From Tissierella_A sp964489715 (GTDB lineage: Bacteria; Bacillota; Clostridia; Tissierellales; Tissierellaceae): a DNA stretch of 64,000 nucleotides. Shown here in pieces: positions 1 to 8,959 of the stretch. The stretch is from contig CAZBAK010000001.1 of assembly GCA_964489715.1 (NCBI GenBank), forward strand, positions 31,619-95,618. The letters run 5' to 3'. The notes beneath the pieces were generated by a model. That model had not been told where the DNA came from. It saw only the letters and a program-made list of their open reading frames with translations, and ran no database searches. The translations under genes and the position numbers were made by a program. The stretch's first letter is position 1. Each line of letters begins with the position of its first letter.

Positions 1-2
1 TT

Positions 3-30
3 TTGACATTTAATGAAAGTATTATATAAT
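3..30 (+). promoter_or_regulatory. sigma-A-type promoter of uvrB
   Basis: A perfect TTGACA lies at 3-8 and a perfect TATAAT at 25-30, separated by 16 bases. The pair sits 38 bases before the uvrB start and directly upstream of a LexA box, so it is the likely uvrBA promoter. Confidence 0.8.
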
Positions 31-38
31 ATAGTGAT

Positions 39-50
39 GAACAAATGTTC
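39..50. promoter_or_regulatory. LexA (SOS) operator upstream of uvrB
   Basis: The 12-base palindrome GAACAAATGTTC matches the Gram-positive SOS box GAACNNNNGTTC exactly. It lies just after the -10 element, where bound LexA would block transcription. SOS control of uvrB and uvrA is well known in Firmicutes. Confidence 0.85.
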
Positions 51-67
51 AAATGAGGTGAATATAT

Positions 68-2029
68 ATGAGTAAATTTAAGATTAGTTCAAGTTTTAAA
101 CCAACTGGTGATCAGCCAGAGGCAATAGAATCATTAGTAAAGGGATTAAATAATGATTTGAAATATCAAACACTACTAGGAGTAACAGGCTCAGGGAAGA
201 CTTTTACCATGGCAAATATAATTGAAAAGGTTCAAAAGCCTACATTGGTAATAGCCCATAACAAGACACTTGCCTATCAACTAGCTAGTGAGTTTAAAGA
301 GTTTTTTCCTGATAGTGCTGTGGAATATTTTGTAAGTTTTTATGATTATTATCAACCAGAAGCATATGTAGCGCACACTGACACTTATATAGCAAAGGAT
401 TCATCTGTAAATGATGAGATAAATAAACTTCGTCATTCAGCTACTTCAGCTTTATTTGAAAGACGAGATGTCATTGTGGTGGCTTCTGTTTCTTGTATAT
501 ATGGTTTAGGAGATCCTATAGATTATAAGAATTTAATGGTATCTTTGAGGCCAGGAATGATAAAAGATAGAGATGAAGTTATGAAAGAGCTTATAGATAT
601 CCAATATATGAGGAATGATATAAATTTTGTAGCTGGTACATTTAGAGTTCGTGGAGATATACTTGAGATATTTCCAGCTGCATCCAATGAAAATACAGTT
701 AGAGTAGAATTTTTTGGAGATGAGATTGAAAGAATAGTTGAAGTAAATCACCTAACAGGAGAAATAATAGGTTATAGAAAGCATGTGTCAGTCTTTCCCG
801 CTTCTCACTATGTTACAACTGAAGACAAGGTTAAAAGAGCTCTTGTTACAATTGAAGCCGAATTAGAAGAGAGGCTAAAGGTATTGAGAGATGAGGATAA
901 ATTAGTTGAGGCCCAAAGACTGGAACAAAGAACTAGATATGATATGGAAATGTTAGAAGAAATGGGATTTTGTTCTGGAATTGAAAACTATTCTAGACAT
1001 TTAACTGGGAGAGAAGCTGGAAGCAGACCCTATACCTTGATTGACTATTTCCCAGATGACTTTTTGATAATTACAGACGAGTCTCATGTTACTATTCCTC
1101 AGATAGGGGCCATGTATGAAGGAGACAGATCTAGAAAGATGAATCTTGTAGATTATGGTTTTAGACTACCTTCTGCACTTGACAATAGACCTTTGAAGTT
1201 TACAGAATTTGAAGGCCTAATAAATCAGCTCTTATTTGTTTCTGCTACTCCAGGGAAATATGAATACGCTCATAGTCAAAATTTAGTAGAGCAAATTATA
1301 AGGCCAACAGGACTCTTGGATCCTCTTATAGAGATAAAGCCTATAAATCACCAAGTAGATGATCTTGTAGAACAAATAAGAAAGACAATAGAGAAAGATG
1401 AAAGAGTTTTGGTTACAACTCTTACCAAGAAGATGGCAGAAGATCTAACAAAATATTTCAAAGAAATAGGTATAAAGGTGAACTATCTACACTCTGATGT
1501 AGTTACTATGGAAAGAATGGAGATAATTAGAGATTTGCGTCTAGGTAAATACGATGTAATAGTTGGAATAAATCTTTTAAGAGAAGGACTAGATCTTCCA
1601 GAGGTTTCCCTTATTGCAATACTCGATGCAGATAAAGAAGGCTTCCTTAGATCAGAGACAGCTCTTACACAGACAGTGGGAAGAGCTGCTAGAAATGTAA
1701 ATGGTAGAGTAATAATGTATGCCGATAGAATTACTAATTCTATGGAAAAAACTATTTCCGAAACTAATAGAAGAAGAAAAATACAAATTGAATATAATGA
1801 AAAACACAATATAGTCCCGACTACTATAAATAAGGCTGTAAGGGAAGTTATAGAGGCTACTATTGTAGCTGAAGAAAAGGTCAAATATGACGATAGTTTC
1901 TCAAAGGATGAAATAGAATCTATGGTAATAGGACTAGAAGGTGCTATGATGATAGCTGCTGAAGAATTAGATTTTGAAAAAGCAGCTGAAATAAGAGATA
2001 AAATGATAGAACTTAAAAAGATGTTGTGA
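68..2029 (+). CDS. uvrB: excinuclease ABC subunit B
   Basis: UvrB is the damage-verifying helicase-like subunit of nucleotide excision repair. It receives DNA from UvrA and recruits UvrC. The 653-residue length is typical. Visible motifs are the Walker A GVTGSGKT near residue 40, the YYQPEAYV beta-hairpin region near residue 95, the helicase motif DESH near residue 339, motif VI QTVGRAARN in the C-terminal helicase half, and a closing UVR motif (EELDFEKAAEIRDKM) that contacts UvrC. The ATG follows the ribosome site GAGGTG. uvrA begins 22 bases downstream, and a LexA box upstream indicates SOS induction. Confidence 0.97.
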   Translation: MSKFKISSSFKPTGDQPEAIESLVKGLNNDLKYQTLLGVTGSGKTFTMANIIEKVQKPTLVIAHNKTLAYQLASEFKEFFPDSAVEYFVSFYDYYQPEAYVAHTDTYIAKDSSVNDEINKLRHSATSALFERRDVIVVASVSCIYGLGDPIDYKNLMVSLRPGMIKDRDEVMKELIDIQYMRNDINFVAGTFRVRGDILEIFPAASNENTVRVEFFGDEIERIVEVNHLTGEIIGYRKHVSVFPASHYVTTEDKVKRALVTIEAELEERLKVLRDEDKLVEAQRLEQRTRYDMEMLEEMGFCSGIENYSRHLTGREAGSRPYTLIDYFPDDFLIITDESHVTIPQIGAMYEGDRSRKMNLVDYGFRLPSALDNRPLKFTEFEGLINQLLFVSATPGKYEYAHSQNLVEQIIRPTGLLDPLIEIKPINHQVDDLVEQIRKTIEKDERVLVTTLTKKMAEDLTKYFKEIGIKVNYLHSDVVTMERMEIIRDLRLGKYDVIVGINLLREGLDLPEVSLIAILDADKEGFLRSETALTQTVGRAARNVNGRVIMYADRITNSMEKTISETNRRRKIQIEYNEKHNIVPTTINKAVREVIEATIVAEEKVKYDDSFSKDEIESMVIGLEGAMMIAAEELDFEKAAEIRDKMIELKKML

Positions 2030-2051
2030 TTATTTAATTAGAGGTGAATAA

Positions 2052-4877
2052 ATGTTAAAAGATAAAATAATAATTAAAGGGGCTAAAGAAAACAATCTAA
2101 AAGATGTTGATTTAGAACTCCCTAGAGATAAATTTATAGTATTTACAGGCTTAAGTGGGTCTGGAAAATCCTCCCTAGCATTTGATACCATATATGCAGA
2201 GGGCCAAAGAAGATATGTAGAAAGTCTCTCCAGCTATGCAAGACAATTTTTAGGACAGATGGATAAGCCAGAAGTAGAATATATAGAGGGCCTATCCCCT
2301 TCCATCTCAATAGATCAAAAGACAACTAGTAAAAATCCAAGATCTACAGTGGGAACAGTTACTGAAATCTATGATTATTTAAGACTTTTATATGCTAGGA
2401 TAGGAACTCCCTATTGTCATAGTTGTGGTAAGGAGATATCAAGTCAGACAGTAGATCAAATGGTAGACAAGATAATGGAATTTGAAGATAGAACTAGGCT
2501 ACAAATTCTAGCCCCGATTGTTAGAGGTAAAAAGGGTCAACATATTAAATTACTAGAGACTATAAAAAAAGAAGGATTCATACGTCTTATAGTAGACGGA
2601 GAGGCCTTGGAAATAAGTGATGATATAAATTTAGATAAAAACAAGAAACACAATATAGAGGTAGTAGTAGATAGAATTGTTATTAAAGAGGGAGTAGAAG
2701 GAAGGCTTACGGATTCCCTTGAAACAGCTTTAAAACTTGGAGATGGATTAGTAATAGCTGATATAATAGATGGAGAGTCTATAATGTTTAGTCAAAAACT
2801 ATCCTGTCCAGATTGTAATATATCTATGGAAGAGTTAGAACCTAGATTGTTTTCATTTAACAGTCCCTTTGGGATGTGTCCTACCTGTAATGGTTTGGGA
2901 TTTTATAAAGAAATTGATCCAGAATTAGTAATACCCAATAAAGCACTTAGTATAGATGAAGGAGGAATAGCTCCATTTTCAACTTCAGCAGCGGGAACCT
3001 ACTATTATGAAATATTCAAAGCTATAGCCAAGGATAATGATTTCAGTATGAAAACTCCTTTGAAAAAAGCACCTAAGAAATTTTTAGATGAACTTCTCTA
3101 TGGAACAGATAGACTTATAGCCTTTGAGTTTAATAGTAGATATGAAGGAATGAAAAAATACAAAGGAACATTTGAAGGTATAATACCTAATCTTGAGAGA
3201 AGGTATGCTTCTACAAATTCAGATTATAGTAGAAATAAAATAGATGCATTTATGGCAGAAACACCTTGTCCATCTTGCCATGGAAATAGGCTTAAAAAAG
3301 AAGCACTATCTGTAAGGATAGGTGGATTAAATATTATAGAGAGCACAGACCTTTCTATAACAAAAGCTATTGAGTTTTTTAGTAGCTTAAAACTCAATCC
3401 AACTGAAAAGATTATAGGTGAGCAAATATTAAAGGAAATAAATGAAAGATTATGGTTTTTAGAAGATGTTGGCCTAGGCTACCTTACCCTGTCAAGAATG
3501 GCTGGAACACTATCTGGTGGAGAGAGTCAAAGAATAAGGTTGGCAACTCAAATAGGTTCAAGTTTAGTAGGAGTAGTCTATGTTCTAGATGAGCCAAGCA
3601 TTGGGCTTCACCAAAGAGACAATGCTAAACTCTTAAAAACTCTTAGAAATTTAACGGAATTGGGAAATACTCTTATAGTTGTAGAACATGATGAAGAAAC
3701 TATGTATGAGGCAGATTGGATAGTAGATATAGGCCCAGGAGCAGGTATTCATGGGGGATATATTGTAGGAGAAGGAAGCGTAGAAAATATAAAAGATAAT
3801 CCTAATTCAATAACAGGGCAATATCTATCTGAAAAGCTCCAGATAGAAATACCAAAAGAACGTAAAAAACCAAATGGTAAATGGGTAGAAATAATTGGAG
3901 CACAGGAAAACAATTTAAAGACCATAGATGTAAAAGTTCCCCTAGGACTATTTACTGTTGTAACAGGAGTCTCTGGATCTGGTAAGAGTTCTCTTATAAA
4001 TGAAATCCTTTACAAATCCATAGCTCAGAAAGTAAATAGAGGTAGGGTAAGACCTGGAAAATATAAAGATATCAAGGGACTTGAAAATATAGATAAGGTT
4101 ATAGCCATAGATCAAAGTCCAATAGGGCGAACACCTCGCTCTAACCCAGCAACCTACACAGGAGTATTTGATGATATACGAGATATATTTGCTATGACAA
4201 ACGAATCTAAAATGCGTGGATACAAAAAAGGTAGATTTAGTTTTAATGTTAAAGGTGGAAGATGTGAAGCTTGTAGAGGAGATGGGATATTAAAAGTAGA
4301 GATGCATTTTTTACCAGATGTATATGTACCCTGTGAAGTATGTAATGGCAAAAGATACAATAGAGAAACTCTCCAAGTTAAATACAAGGATAAGACCATA
4401 GCTGATGTATTGGATATGACAGTTGAAGAGGGAGTTTCCTTTTTTGAAAACATTCCAAAGATAAAGAGAAAGCTTCAAACCTTGTTTGATGTAGGTCTAT
4501 CCTATATAAAGATAGGACAACCCTCTACCGAACTCTCAGGAGGAGAAGCTCAGAGGGTAAAGTTAGCTTCTGAACTTTCTAAAAGATCTACAGGTAAAAC
4601 TATATATATATTAGATGAACCAACTACAGGACTACATTCAGCAGATATCCATAAATTGGTAGAGGTCTTAAATAAGCTTGTAGAAGGTGGAAATAGTGTT
4701 ATAGTTATAGAACATAACCTAGATGTAATAAAGACTGCAGATTATGTAATAGACCTAGGCCCAGAAGGTGGAGATAAGGGTGGAACTATAGTTGCTACGG
4801 GAACTCCAGAAGAAGTAGCTAAGAATAAAAAGTCATATACTGGACAATATTTAAAGAAAGCATTGAGAACAAAATAA
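2052..4877 (+). CDS. uvrA: excinuclease ABC subunit A
   Basis: UvrA is the dimeric ABC ATPase that scans DNA for bulky lesions and loads UvrB. The 941 residues match the family. There are two ATP-binding halves: Walker A sites GLSGSGKSS near residue 33 and GVSGSGKSS near residue 640, and signatures LSGGESQR and LSGGEAQR. Zinc ligands are visible as CHSC, as CPDC with CPTC, and as CEACRGDG with CEVCNG in the C-terminal half. It forms an operon with uvrB and is separated from uvrC by about 22.7 kb of purine and other genes, which is unusual for this group of organisms. Confidence 0.97.
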   Translation: MLKDKIIIKGAKENNLKDVDLELPRDKFIVFTGLSGSGKSSLAFDTIYAEGQRRYVESLSSYARQFLGQMDKPEVEYIEGLSPSISIDQKTTSKNPRSTVGTVTEIYDYLRLLYARIGTPYCHSCGKEISSQTVDQMVDKIMEFEDRTRLQILAPIVRGKKGQHIKLLETIKKEGFIRLIVDGEALEISDDINLDKNKKHNIEVVVDRIVIKEGVEGRLTDSLETALKLGDGLVIADIIDGESIMFSQKLSCPDCNISMEELEPRLFSFNSPFGMCPTCNGLGFYKEIDPELVIPNKALSIDEGGIAPFSTSAAGTYYYEIFKAIAKDNDFSMKTPLKKAPKKFLDELLYGTDRLIAFEFNSRYEGMKKYKGTFEGIIPNLERRYASTNSDYSRNKIDAFMAETPCPSCHGNRLKKEALSVRIGGLNIIESTDLSITKAIEFFSSLKLNPTEKIIGEQILKEINERLWFLEDVGLGYLTLSRMAGTLSGGESQRIRLATQIGSSLVGVVYVLDEPSIGLHQRDNAKLLKTLRNLTELGNTLIVVEHDEETMYEADWIVDIGPGAGIHGGYIVGEGSVENIKDNPNSITGQYLSEKLQIEIPKERKKPNGKWVEIIGAQENNLKTIDVKVPLGLFTVVTGVSGSGKSSLINEILYKSIAQKVNRGRVRPGKYKDIKGLENIDKVIAIDQSPIGRTPRSNPATYTGVFDDIRDIFAMTNESKMRGYKKGRFSFNVKGGRCEACRGDGILKVEMHFLPDVYVPCEVCNGKRYNRETLQVKYKDKTIADVLDMTVEEGVSFFENIPKIKRKLQTLFDVGLSYIKIGQPSTELSGGEAQRVKLASELSKRSTGKTIYILDEPTTGLHSADIHKLVEVLNKLVEGGNSVIVIEHNLDVIKTADYVIDLGPEGGDKGGTIVATGTPEEVAKNKKSYTGQYLKKALRTK

Positions 4878-4891
4878 GAAAGGGGATTTAA

Positions 4892-5845
4892 ATGAAAATT
4901 ACAATACTTGAACCACTAGCAGTAGGAAAGGAAAAATTACAAGAGATAGCCAAACCTCTAATAGATATGGGGCATGAGCTAGAGATATTTGAAGAAAAGA
5001 CAGAAGATTTGGAAGAACAAAAAGAAAGGATTAAAGATACAAATTTACTAATAGTTGCTAATTCCCCACTTCGTGGAGAAGTTATAAAATCAGCCCAAGA
5101 GTTAGAAATGATCTCAGTAGCATTTACTGGAGTAGATCATGTAGATCTACAAGCAGCTAAAGAAAAGGATGTTCTAGTATCCAATGCAGCTGGTTATAGT
5201 ACTCCAGCAGTAGTGGAGCTTACCTTTGGTCTAATGATAGATGTGTTAAGAAATACAATACCTTTGGACAAGATAACTCGCCAAGGAGGAACCAAAGAAG
5301 GATATAGACAGAGAGAACTAAAGGGAAGAACACTTGGTATTCTTGGAACAGGAGATATAGGTGGGGATGTAGCTAAGGTAGCCTTAGCCTTTGGTATGAA
5401 AGTTATAGCTTATAGCAGAACAGTAAACAAAGAATTGGAAAAAAGTGGTGTAAGTTATGTAAGTATGGAAGATGTGTTTAAAAATAGTGATGTAGTAACA
5501 ATACATCTACCACAAAATGAAGAGACCAAGGGAATTGTAAGTGCAAAACATCTCAATATGATGAAAAAAGATTCTATCTTAATAAACGCTGCTAGAGGTC
5601 CTATTGTGGATAATGATGAGTTGGCAAAATTATTAAATGAAGAAAAGATCTCAGGAGCGGGTATAGACGTCTTTGATATGGAACCACCTATACCACTAGA
5701 CTATCCACTTTTAAATGCTAGAAACACTGTAGTAACCCCTCATATAGCTTATGCTAGTGAAGAAGCTATGGTAAGAAGAGCAGAAATAGTATTTGAAAAT
5801 GTAGTGAAATATTTAGAAGGAAATCCTCAAAATATTGTAAAGTAA
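4892..5845 (+). CDS. D-isomer-specific 2-hydroxyacid dehydrogenase
   Basis: This is an NAD(P)-dependent dehydrogenase that interconverts a 2-oxoacid and a D-2-hydroxyacid. The 317 residues carry the Rossmann motif GTGDIG (152-157) and the catalytic trio Arg235 (NAARGP), Glu264 (DVFDMEPP) and His284 (TPHIAY). The exact substrate cannot be read; glyoxylate/hydroxypyruvate-like or D-lactate-like acids are possible. It starts 14 bases after uvrA with the ribosome site AAAGGGG, so it may be cotranscribed with uvrBA. A terminator follows it, so it is not clearly in the same transcript as ubiX. It is the first gene of the segment that separates uvrA from uvrC. Confidence 0.88.
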   Translation: MKITILEPLAVGKEKLQEIAKPLIDMGHELEIFEEKTEDLEEQKERIKDTNLLIVANSPLRGEVIKSAQELEMISVAFTGVDHVDLQAAKEKDVLVSNAAGYSTPAVVELTFGLMIDVLRNTIPLDKITRQGGTKEGYRQRELKGRTLGILGTGDIGGDVAKVALAFGMKVIAYSRTVNKELEKSGVSYVSMEDVFKNSDVVTIHLPQNEETKGIVSAKHLNMMKKDSILINAARGPIVDNDELAKLLNEEKISGAGIDVFDMEPPIPLDYPLLNARNTVVTPHIAYASEEAMVRRAEIVFENVVKYLEGNPQNIVK

Positions 5846-5870
5846 ATTAAAAATATAATAAAACATCTGT

Positions 5871-5930
5871 AAAAAGCTACAAGATAGGATATAGGTTGAA
5901 ATAAATCTAGAATTGTCTTGTAGCTTTTTT
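5871..5930 (+). terminator. terminator-like hairpin after the dehydrogenase gene
   Basis: The arms AAAAAGCTACAAGA and TCTTGTAGCTTTTT are complementary over about 14 bases and end in a T run. The loop is long, about 32 bases. It probably ends the uvrBA-dehydrogenase transcript. Confidence 0.65.
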
Positions 5931-6046
5931 AGATAAAAATTTTAAAATAGTCTTAGTTAAATATTATAGATTTATAATAAAATTATTATAAATTGTAGCA
6001 AGAAGACTGAAAATTATAATAATATAGAGAATAAAATCAAATTATT

Positions 6047-6076
6047 TTGTTTAATATATTGGATAAGTGATATAAT
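6047..6076 (+). promoter_or_regulatory. candidate promoter of the ubiX-BMC operon
   Basis: TTGTTT at 6047-6052 and TATAAT at 6071-6076 are spaced by 18 bases. This is the best sigma-A-like pair in the 417-base gene-free stretch 5846-6262. It would give a leader of about 180 bases ahead of ubiX. The -35 is weak. Confidence 0.5.
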
Positions 6077-6103
6077 ATATATAAAGAATAAGAGTAAATA
6101 ATT

Positions 6104-6148
6104 ATACTCACTTAGAACTACAAAAGTCATGGAAAATTTAGTGAGTAT
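6104..6148 (+). other. hairpin in the ubiX leader
   Basis: ATACTCAC (6104-6111) pairs perfectly with GTGAGTAT (6141-6148) around a 29-base interior. A second short inverted repeat, ACATTG/CAATGT, lies near 6173-6195. I do not recognise a known riboswitch class: the conserved core of the purine riboswitch is absent. It could be a regulatory leader or simply a 5' UTR stem. I see no further gene in 5846-6262. Confidence 0.3.
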
Positions 6149-6262
6149 TTATGTTAGTTTTGTATAAGTTATACATTGTAATAATTGATGCAATGTGATT
6201 ATAATGGTAGCATAGATTTAAATTTGTATATTATACACATTTATAGAAAGCGAGGATTGTTT

Positions 6263-6826
6263 ATGAAAGTAGTTGTAGGGATATCTGGAGGAAGTGGAGC
6301 TATATACGCAGTATCGCTTTTAAAAGCTCTAAAAGAACTAGAAATTGAAACTCACCTAGTAGTAAGTACTATGGGAGAATATGTAACAGAACACGAATGT
6401 GGTGTTAGTTTAGAGGAATTAAAAGAGATGGCTACTTATTATCACGATAATAAAAACTTTGCAGCTCCCATAGCTAGTGGATCCTTCAATGTAGATAGTA
6501 TGATAGTACTTCCATGCTCTATGAAAACATTATCAGCTGTAGCTAGTGGCTATTCAGATGGACTATTAACCAGAGCCTGTGATGTTACTTTAAAAGAAGG
6601 AAGAAAACTTATACTTGTACCAAGAGAAACTCCGCTGAGCTCAATACATTTAGAGAATATGTTAAAACTATCTAAAATGGGAGTAAGTATAGTACCACCA
6701 AGTCCTGGCTTTTATAACCATCCCCAAACACTAGAAGATATAGTGTTAAACATGACAGGAAGAATCCTAGACATGATGGGAATAGATAATTCACTGGTAA
6801 AAAGATGGGAAGGCAGAGAAGTGTAA
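6263..6826 (+). CDS. ubiX: UbiX-family flavin prenyltransferase
   Basis: UbiX makes prenylated FMN, the cofactor required by UbiD-type decarboxylases. The start is set at ATG 6263, preceded by GCGAGG. An upstream in-frame ATG at 6185 has no ribosome site and would add 26 residues that do not fit the family. The 187-residue product begins with the flavin-binding MKVVVGISGGSGA, has the PCSMKTLSAVASGYSDGLL segment, and carries VPRETPLSSIHLENMLKL and PPSPGFYNHP near the C-terminus. All are characteristic of UbiX/Pad1. ubiD follows 21 bases later, so the pair is a cofactor-plus-enzyme unit. It is the first gene of the microcompartment operon. Confidence 0.93.
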   Translation: MKVVVGISGGSGAIYAVSLLKALKELEIETHLVVSTMGEYVTEHECGVSLEELKEMATYYHDNKNFAAPIASGSFNVDSMIVLPCSMKTLSAVASGYSDGLLTRACDVTLKEGRKLILVPRETPLSSIHLENMLKLSKMGVSIVPPSPGFYNHPQTLEDIVLNMTGRILDMMGIDNSLVKRWEGREV

Positions 6827-6847
6827 AGATAGAGAGGAGGAAGTTTA

Positions 6848-8200
6848 TTGGAAACACAGATGCTTAGATACACACTTTCTCAAATGAAAAAAATGGGAAA
6901 GCTATTAGAAACTAATAGAGAAGTAGATAAGGTATATGAAATGGGAGGAGTTTTAAAACATTTCAACAATAGAATGCCTATGTTGTTTAATAATATAAAA
7001 GGCCACACTATTAGAGCAGCTGGAGGACTATATGGAGATAGAGAGATCATGTTTAATCTTATGAATATGACAGATGAAGATAGGATATTTAAATTCATGG
7101 ATGCCATATCAAATCCTAAGCCATATAAAGTATTAAACAATGGACCAATAAAAGAAAACATAATAAATAGAAATATAGATTTAGAAAAAATACTACCTAT
7201 AAACAAATTTAATGGAAAGGACTCATCTCAATTTATAACGGCAGGAGCACTAGTAGTAAGGGACCCGGAAACAGGAAAGTTTCACACTTCAGTGAGAAGA
7301 TTTCAACTAAATGGAAAAGATGAACTTTCAGCTTTAATTGCATCGCCGAAACTAACAAACGATTTTCTAGAACTGGAGAGCCAAAACAAACCATTGGAAG
7401 TATCTATAATATTAGGATATGATGCACAATTCTTAATGGCCAGTCAAATATCAGCTGCAACCTATGGAGTAGATAAATATGAAGTTGATAGTGCTCTTAG
7501 AGGTGAGCCACTAGAATTAGTAAAAGGCGAAAATAATGATTTATTAGTTCCAGCATATGCAGAGATAGTCTTAGAAGGAAAAATTGTACCAGGAGAAAGA
7601 AAACTAGAGGGACCTTTCGGTGAGCTTATGGGATACTATGGACCACAAAATCCTCATCCTATAATAAAGATAGATACAATAATGCATAGAAATGATCCTA
7701 TATTCCAAGTGGCCTTTCCTTGTAGGGAAGAACATCTAGCAAATGGTTTAATAAGAGAAGCTGAGATGTATGCTAACCTTAAAAATCAATTGGATGTAAA
7801 AGATGTATATGTAACAGAAGGTGGAGGCTATAGATTTAATGCCTTTGTATCTATAAACAAGAAAAATCCAGGAGACCCTAAAAGTGCAATACTTGCATCT
7901 CTCGGAACAAATAAAGATTTAAAGCAAGTAGTTATTGTAGATGAAGATGTAGACCTATATGATCTTCAGGATATAGAATGGGCAATCGCTACAAGAAGTC
8001 AAGCTAGTTTAGATTTTGTAATAGTAGCAGGAGCTCTAGGATCAGGACTTGAACCATCTCATGGACTTGGAAATGTAACAGATAAAGTGGGAATTGATGC
8101 CACAAAACCATTGATGGATCCAGATAATCACTTTGAAAGAGCATTTATACCTGAGTATGAAGAAGTAGATATAGAAAAATATTTTCCAAATCTTAAATAA
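6848..8200 (+). CDS. ubiD: UbiD-family prenyl-FMN-dependent decarboxylase
   Basis: UbiD enzymes reversibly decarboxylate aromatic, heteroaromatic or unsaturated acids using prenyl-FMN and a metal. The 450-residue length is usual for the family. The ITAGALVVRDPETGK segment (130-144), Arg150/151 and the LEGPFGEL motif with Glu254 and Glu259 correspond to the Arg-Glu-Glu active-site set. Translation starts at TTG 6848 after AGAGGAGG. The gene sits between ubiX and the first shell gene (17 bases apart), in a purine-degradation region. I infer that its substrate may be 4-amino-5-imidazolecarboxylate, an intermediate of clostridial xanthine breakdown. A hydroxybenzoate-like substrate remains possible. 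Confidence 0.93.
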   Translation: METQMLRYTLSQMKKMGKLLETNREVDKVYEMGGVLKHFNNRMPMLFNNIKGHTIRAAGGLYGDREIMFNLMNMTDEDRIFKFMDAISNPKPYKVLNNGPIKENIINRNIDLEKILPINKFNGKDSSQFITAGALVVRDPETGKFHTSVRRFQLNGKDELSALIASPKLTNDFLELESQNKPLEVSIILGYDAQFLMASQISAATYGVDKYEVDSALRGEPLELVKGENNDLLVPAYAEIVLEGKIVPGERKLEGPFGELMGYYGPQNPHPIIKIDTIMHRNDPIFQVAFPCREEHLANGLIREAEMYANLKNQLDVKDVYVTEGGGYRFNAFVSINKKNPGDPKSAILASLGTNKDLKQVVIVDEDVDLYDLQDIEWAIATRSQASLDFVIVAGALGSGLEPSHGLGNVTDKVGIDATKPLMDPDNHFERAFIPEYEEVDIEKYFPNLK

Positions 8201-8216
8201 AGAGGTGAAATAATTT

Positions 8217-8480
8217 ATGAGAGAAGCCATAGGTATGATAGAAGTAAGATCATTCGTAGGGGCGATTGAAGCGGCAGATGCTATGGTAAAGTCTGCTAGT
8301 GTAAATATATTAGATATGCAGATAGTAGGTTCAGGACTTGTATCTGTTACTGTTGCAGGAGATGTAGGAGCAGTTACAGCTGCAGTTGAAAGTGGAAGAG
8401 CTAGAGCCGAAACCGTAGCCGAAGTAATATCTTCTAATATAATTCCAAGACCTCATGATGAAGTAGATAAACTATTTTAA
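8217..8480 (+). CDS. BMC-H shell protein 1 (Ser pore)
   Basis: This is a single-domain hexameric microcompartment shell protein of 87 residues. It shows the canonical AIGMIEVRSFVGAIEAADAMVKSA start, a pore loop with GSG at residues 38-40, the VAGDVGAVTAAVESG strand-helix, and the closing IPRPHDEV. Hexamers tile the facets of the shell and their central pore admits small metabolites. It starts 17 bases after ubiD with AGAGGTG, so it is in the same operon. It is one of three BMC-H paralogues here. Confidence 0.96.
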   Translation: MREAIGMIEVRSFVGAIEAADAMVKSASVNILDMQIVGSGLVSVTVAGDVGAVTAAVESGRARAETVAEVISSNIIPRPHDEVDKLF

Positions 8481-8500
8481 AATTATGGAGGTATATGTAG

Positions 8501-8944
8501 ATGTCAAATGAATTGCTAAAATCAGTCATGAACAATATAGCTAGAAAGAACTTAAAAGAAACAGATTACAGTAGTAGTAATTTTAACTATAAAAGTAATA
8601 GTAATTATAAGAGTAATCCTGAGGATAAATATGAAATGCAAAAAAATATTGCAGTTTCAAAATATCGCTCAAACAAGCAATATGGAGAAGTTAAAGACCT
8701 AAATGATTTAGCTAAAGAAATTAGAGGGAGCAGTAGGGAAGAAAATACTAGATCTATACAATCAGAAGAAAGATTATCCAATAAGAATAGAGAATTGACA
8801 TTGGATCAACTAGGTAAGCTTGTAGCTGGTAAAGAAGATAATAATGATAGTAAAAGCACTAAAACGGATAAGTATATAATGAAGAAAGATGAAAAAAAGT
8901 TTTCTTTAGACAGTCTGACAGAAAGTATAAAGAAAAATATATAA
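8501..8944 (+). CDS. uncharacterised linker-like protein of the BMC operon
   Basis: I do not recognise this 147-residue protein. It is very rich in Asn, Ser, Lys and Glu, with no hydrophobic core or membrane segment, so it is probably largely disordered. Short amphipathic helices punctuate it: residues 1-17 (LLKSVMNNIARKNL), 65-76 (KDLNDLAKEIRG), 98-110 (LTLDQLGKLVAG) and 134-147 (FSLDSLTESIKKNI). Three share the pattern [TSD]-L-[DN]-x-L-x(3)-[IV], which also occurs at the start of the flavoprotein-like gene at 9696. Amphipathic tails of this kind act as encapsulation peptides in known microcompartments. The arrangement, between two shell genes, suggests a multivalent shell/cargo linker, which is an inference. 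Confidence 0.75.
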   Translation: MSNELLKSVMNNIARKNLKETDYSSSNFNYKSNSNYKSNPEDKYEMQKNIAVSKYRSNKQYGEVKDLNDLAKEIRGSSREENTRSIQSEERLSNKNRELTLDQLGKLVAGKEDNNDSKSTKTDKYIMKKDEKKFSLDSLTESIKKNI

Positions 8945-8959
8945 CGGAGAGGTGAAAAT

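Noticed and set aside
6185..6262. Longer UbiX start at ATG 6185
   Set aside because: There is no ribosome site and the added residues do not fit UbiX. ATG 6263 has GCGAGG and the family N-terminus.
6077..6262. Purine riboswitch ahead of ubiX
   Set aside because: The conserved three-way-junction core and loop motifs of purine riboswitches are absent. I found none in the other purine leaders either.
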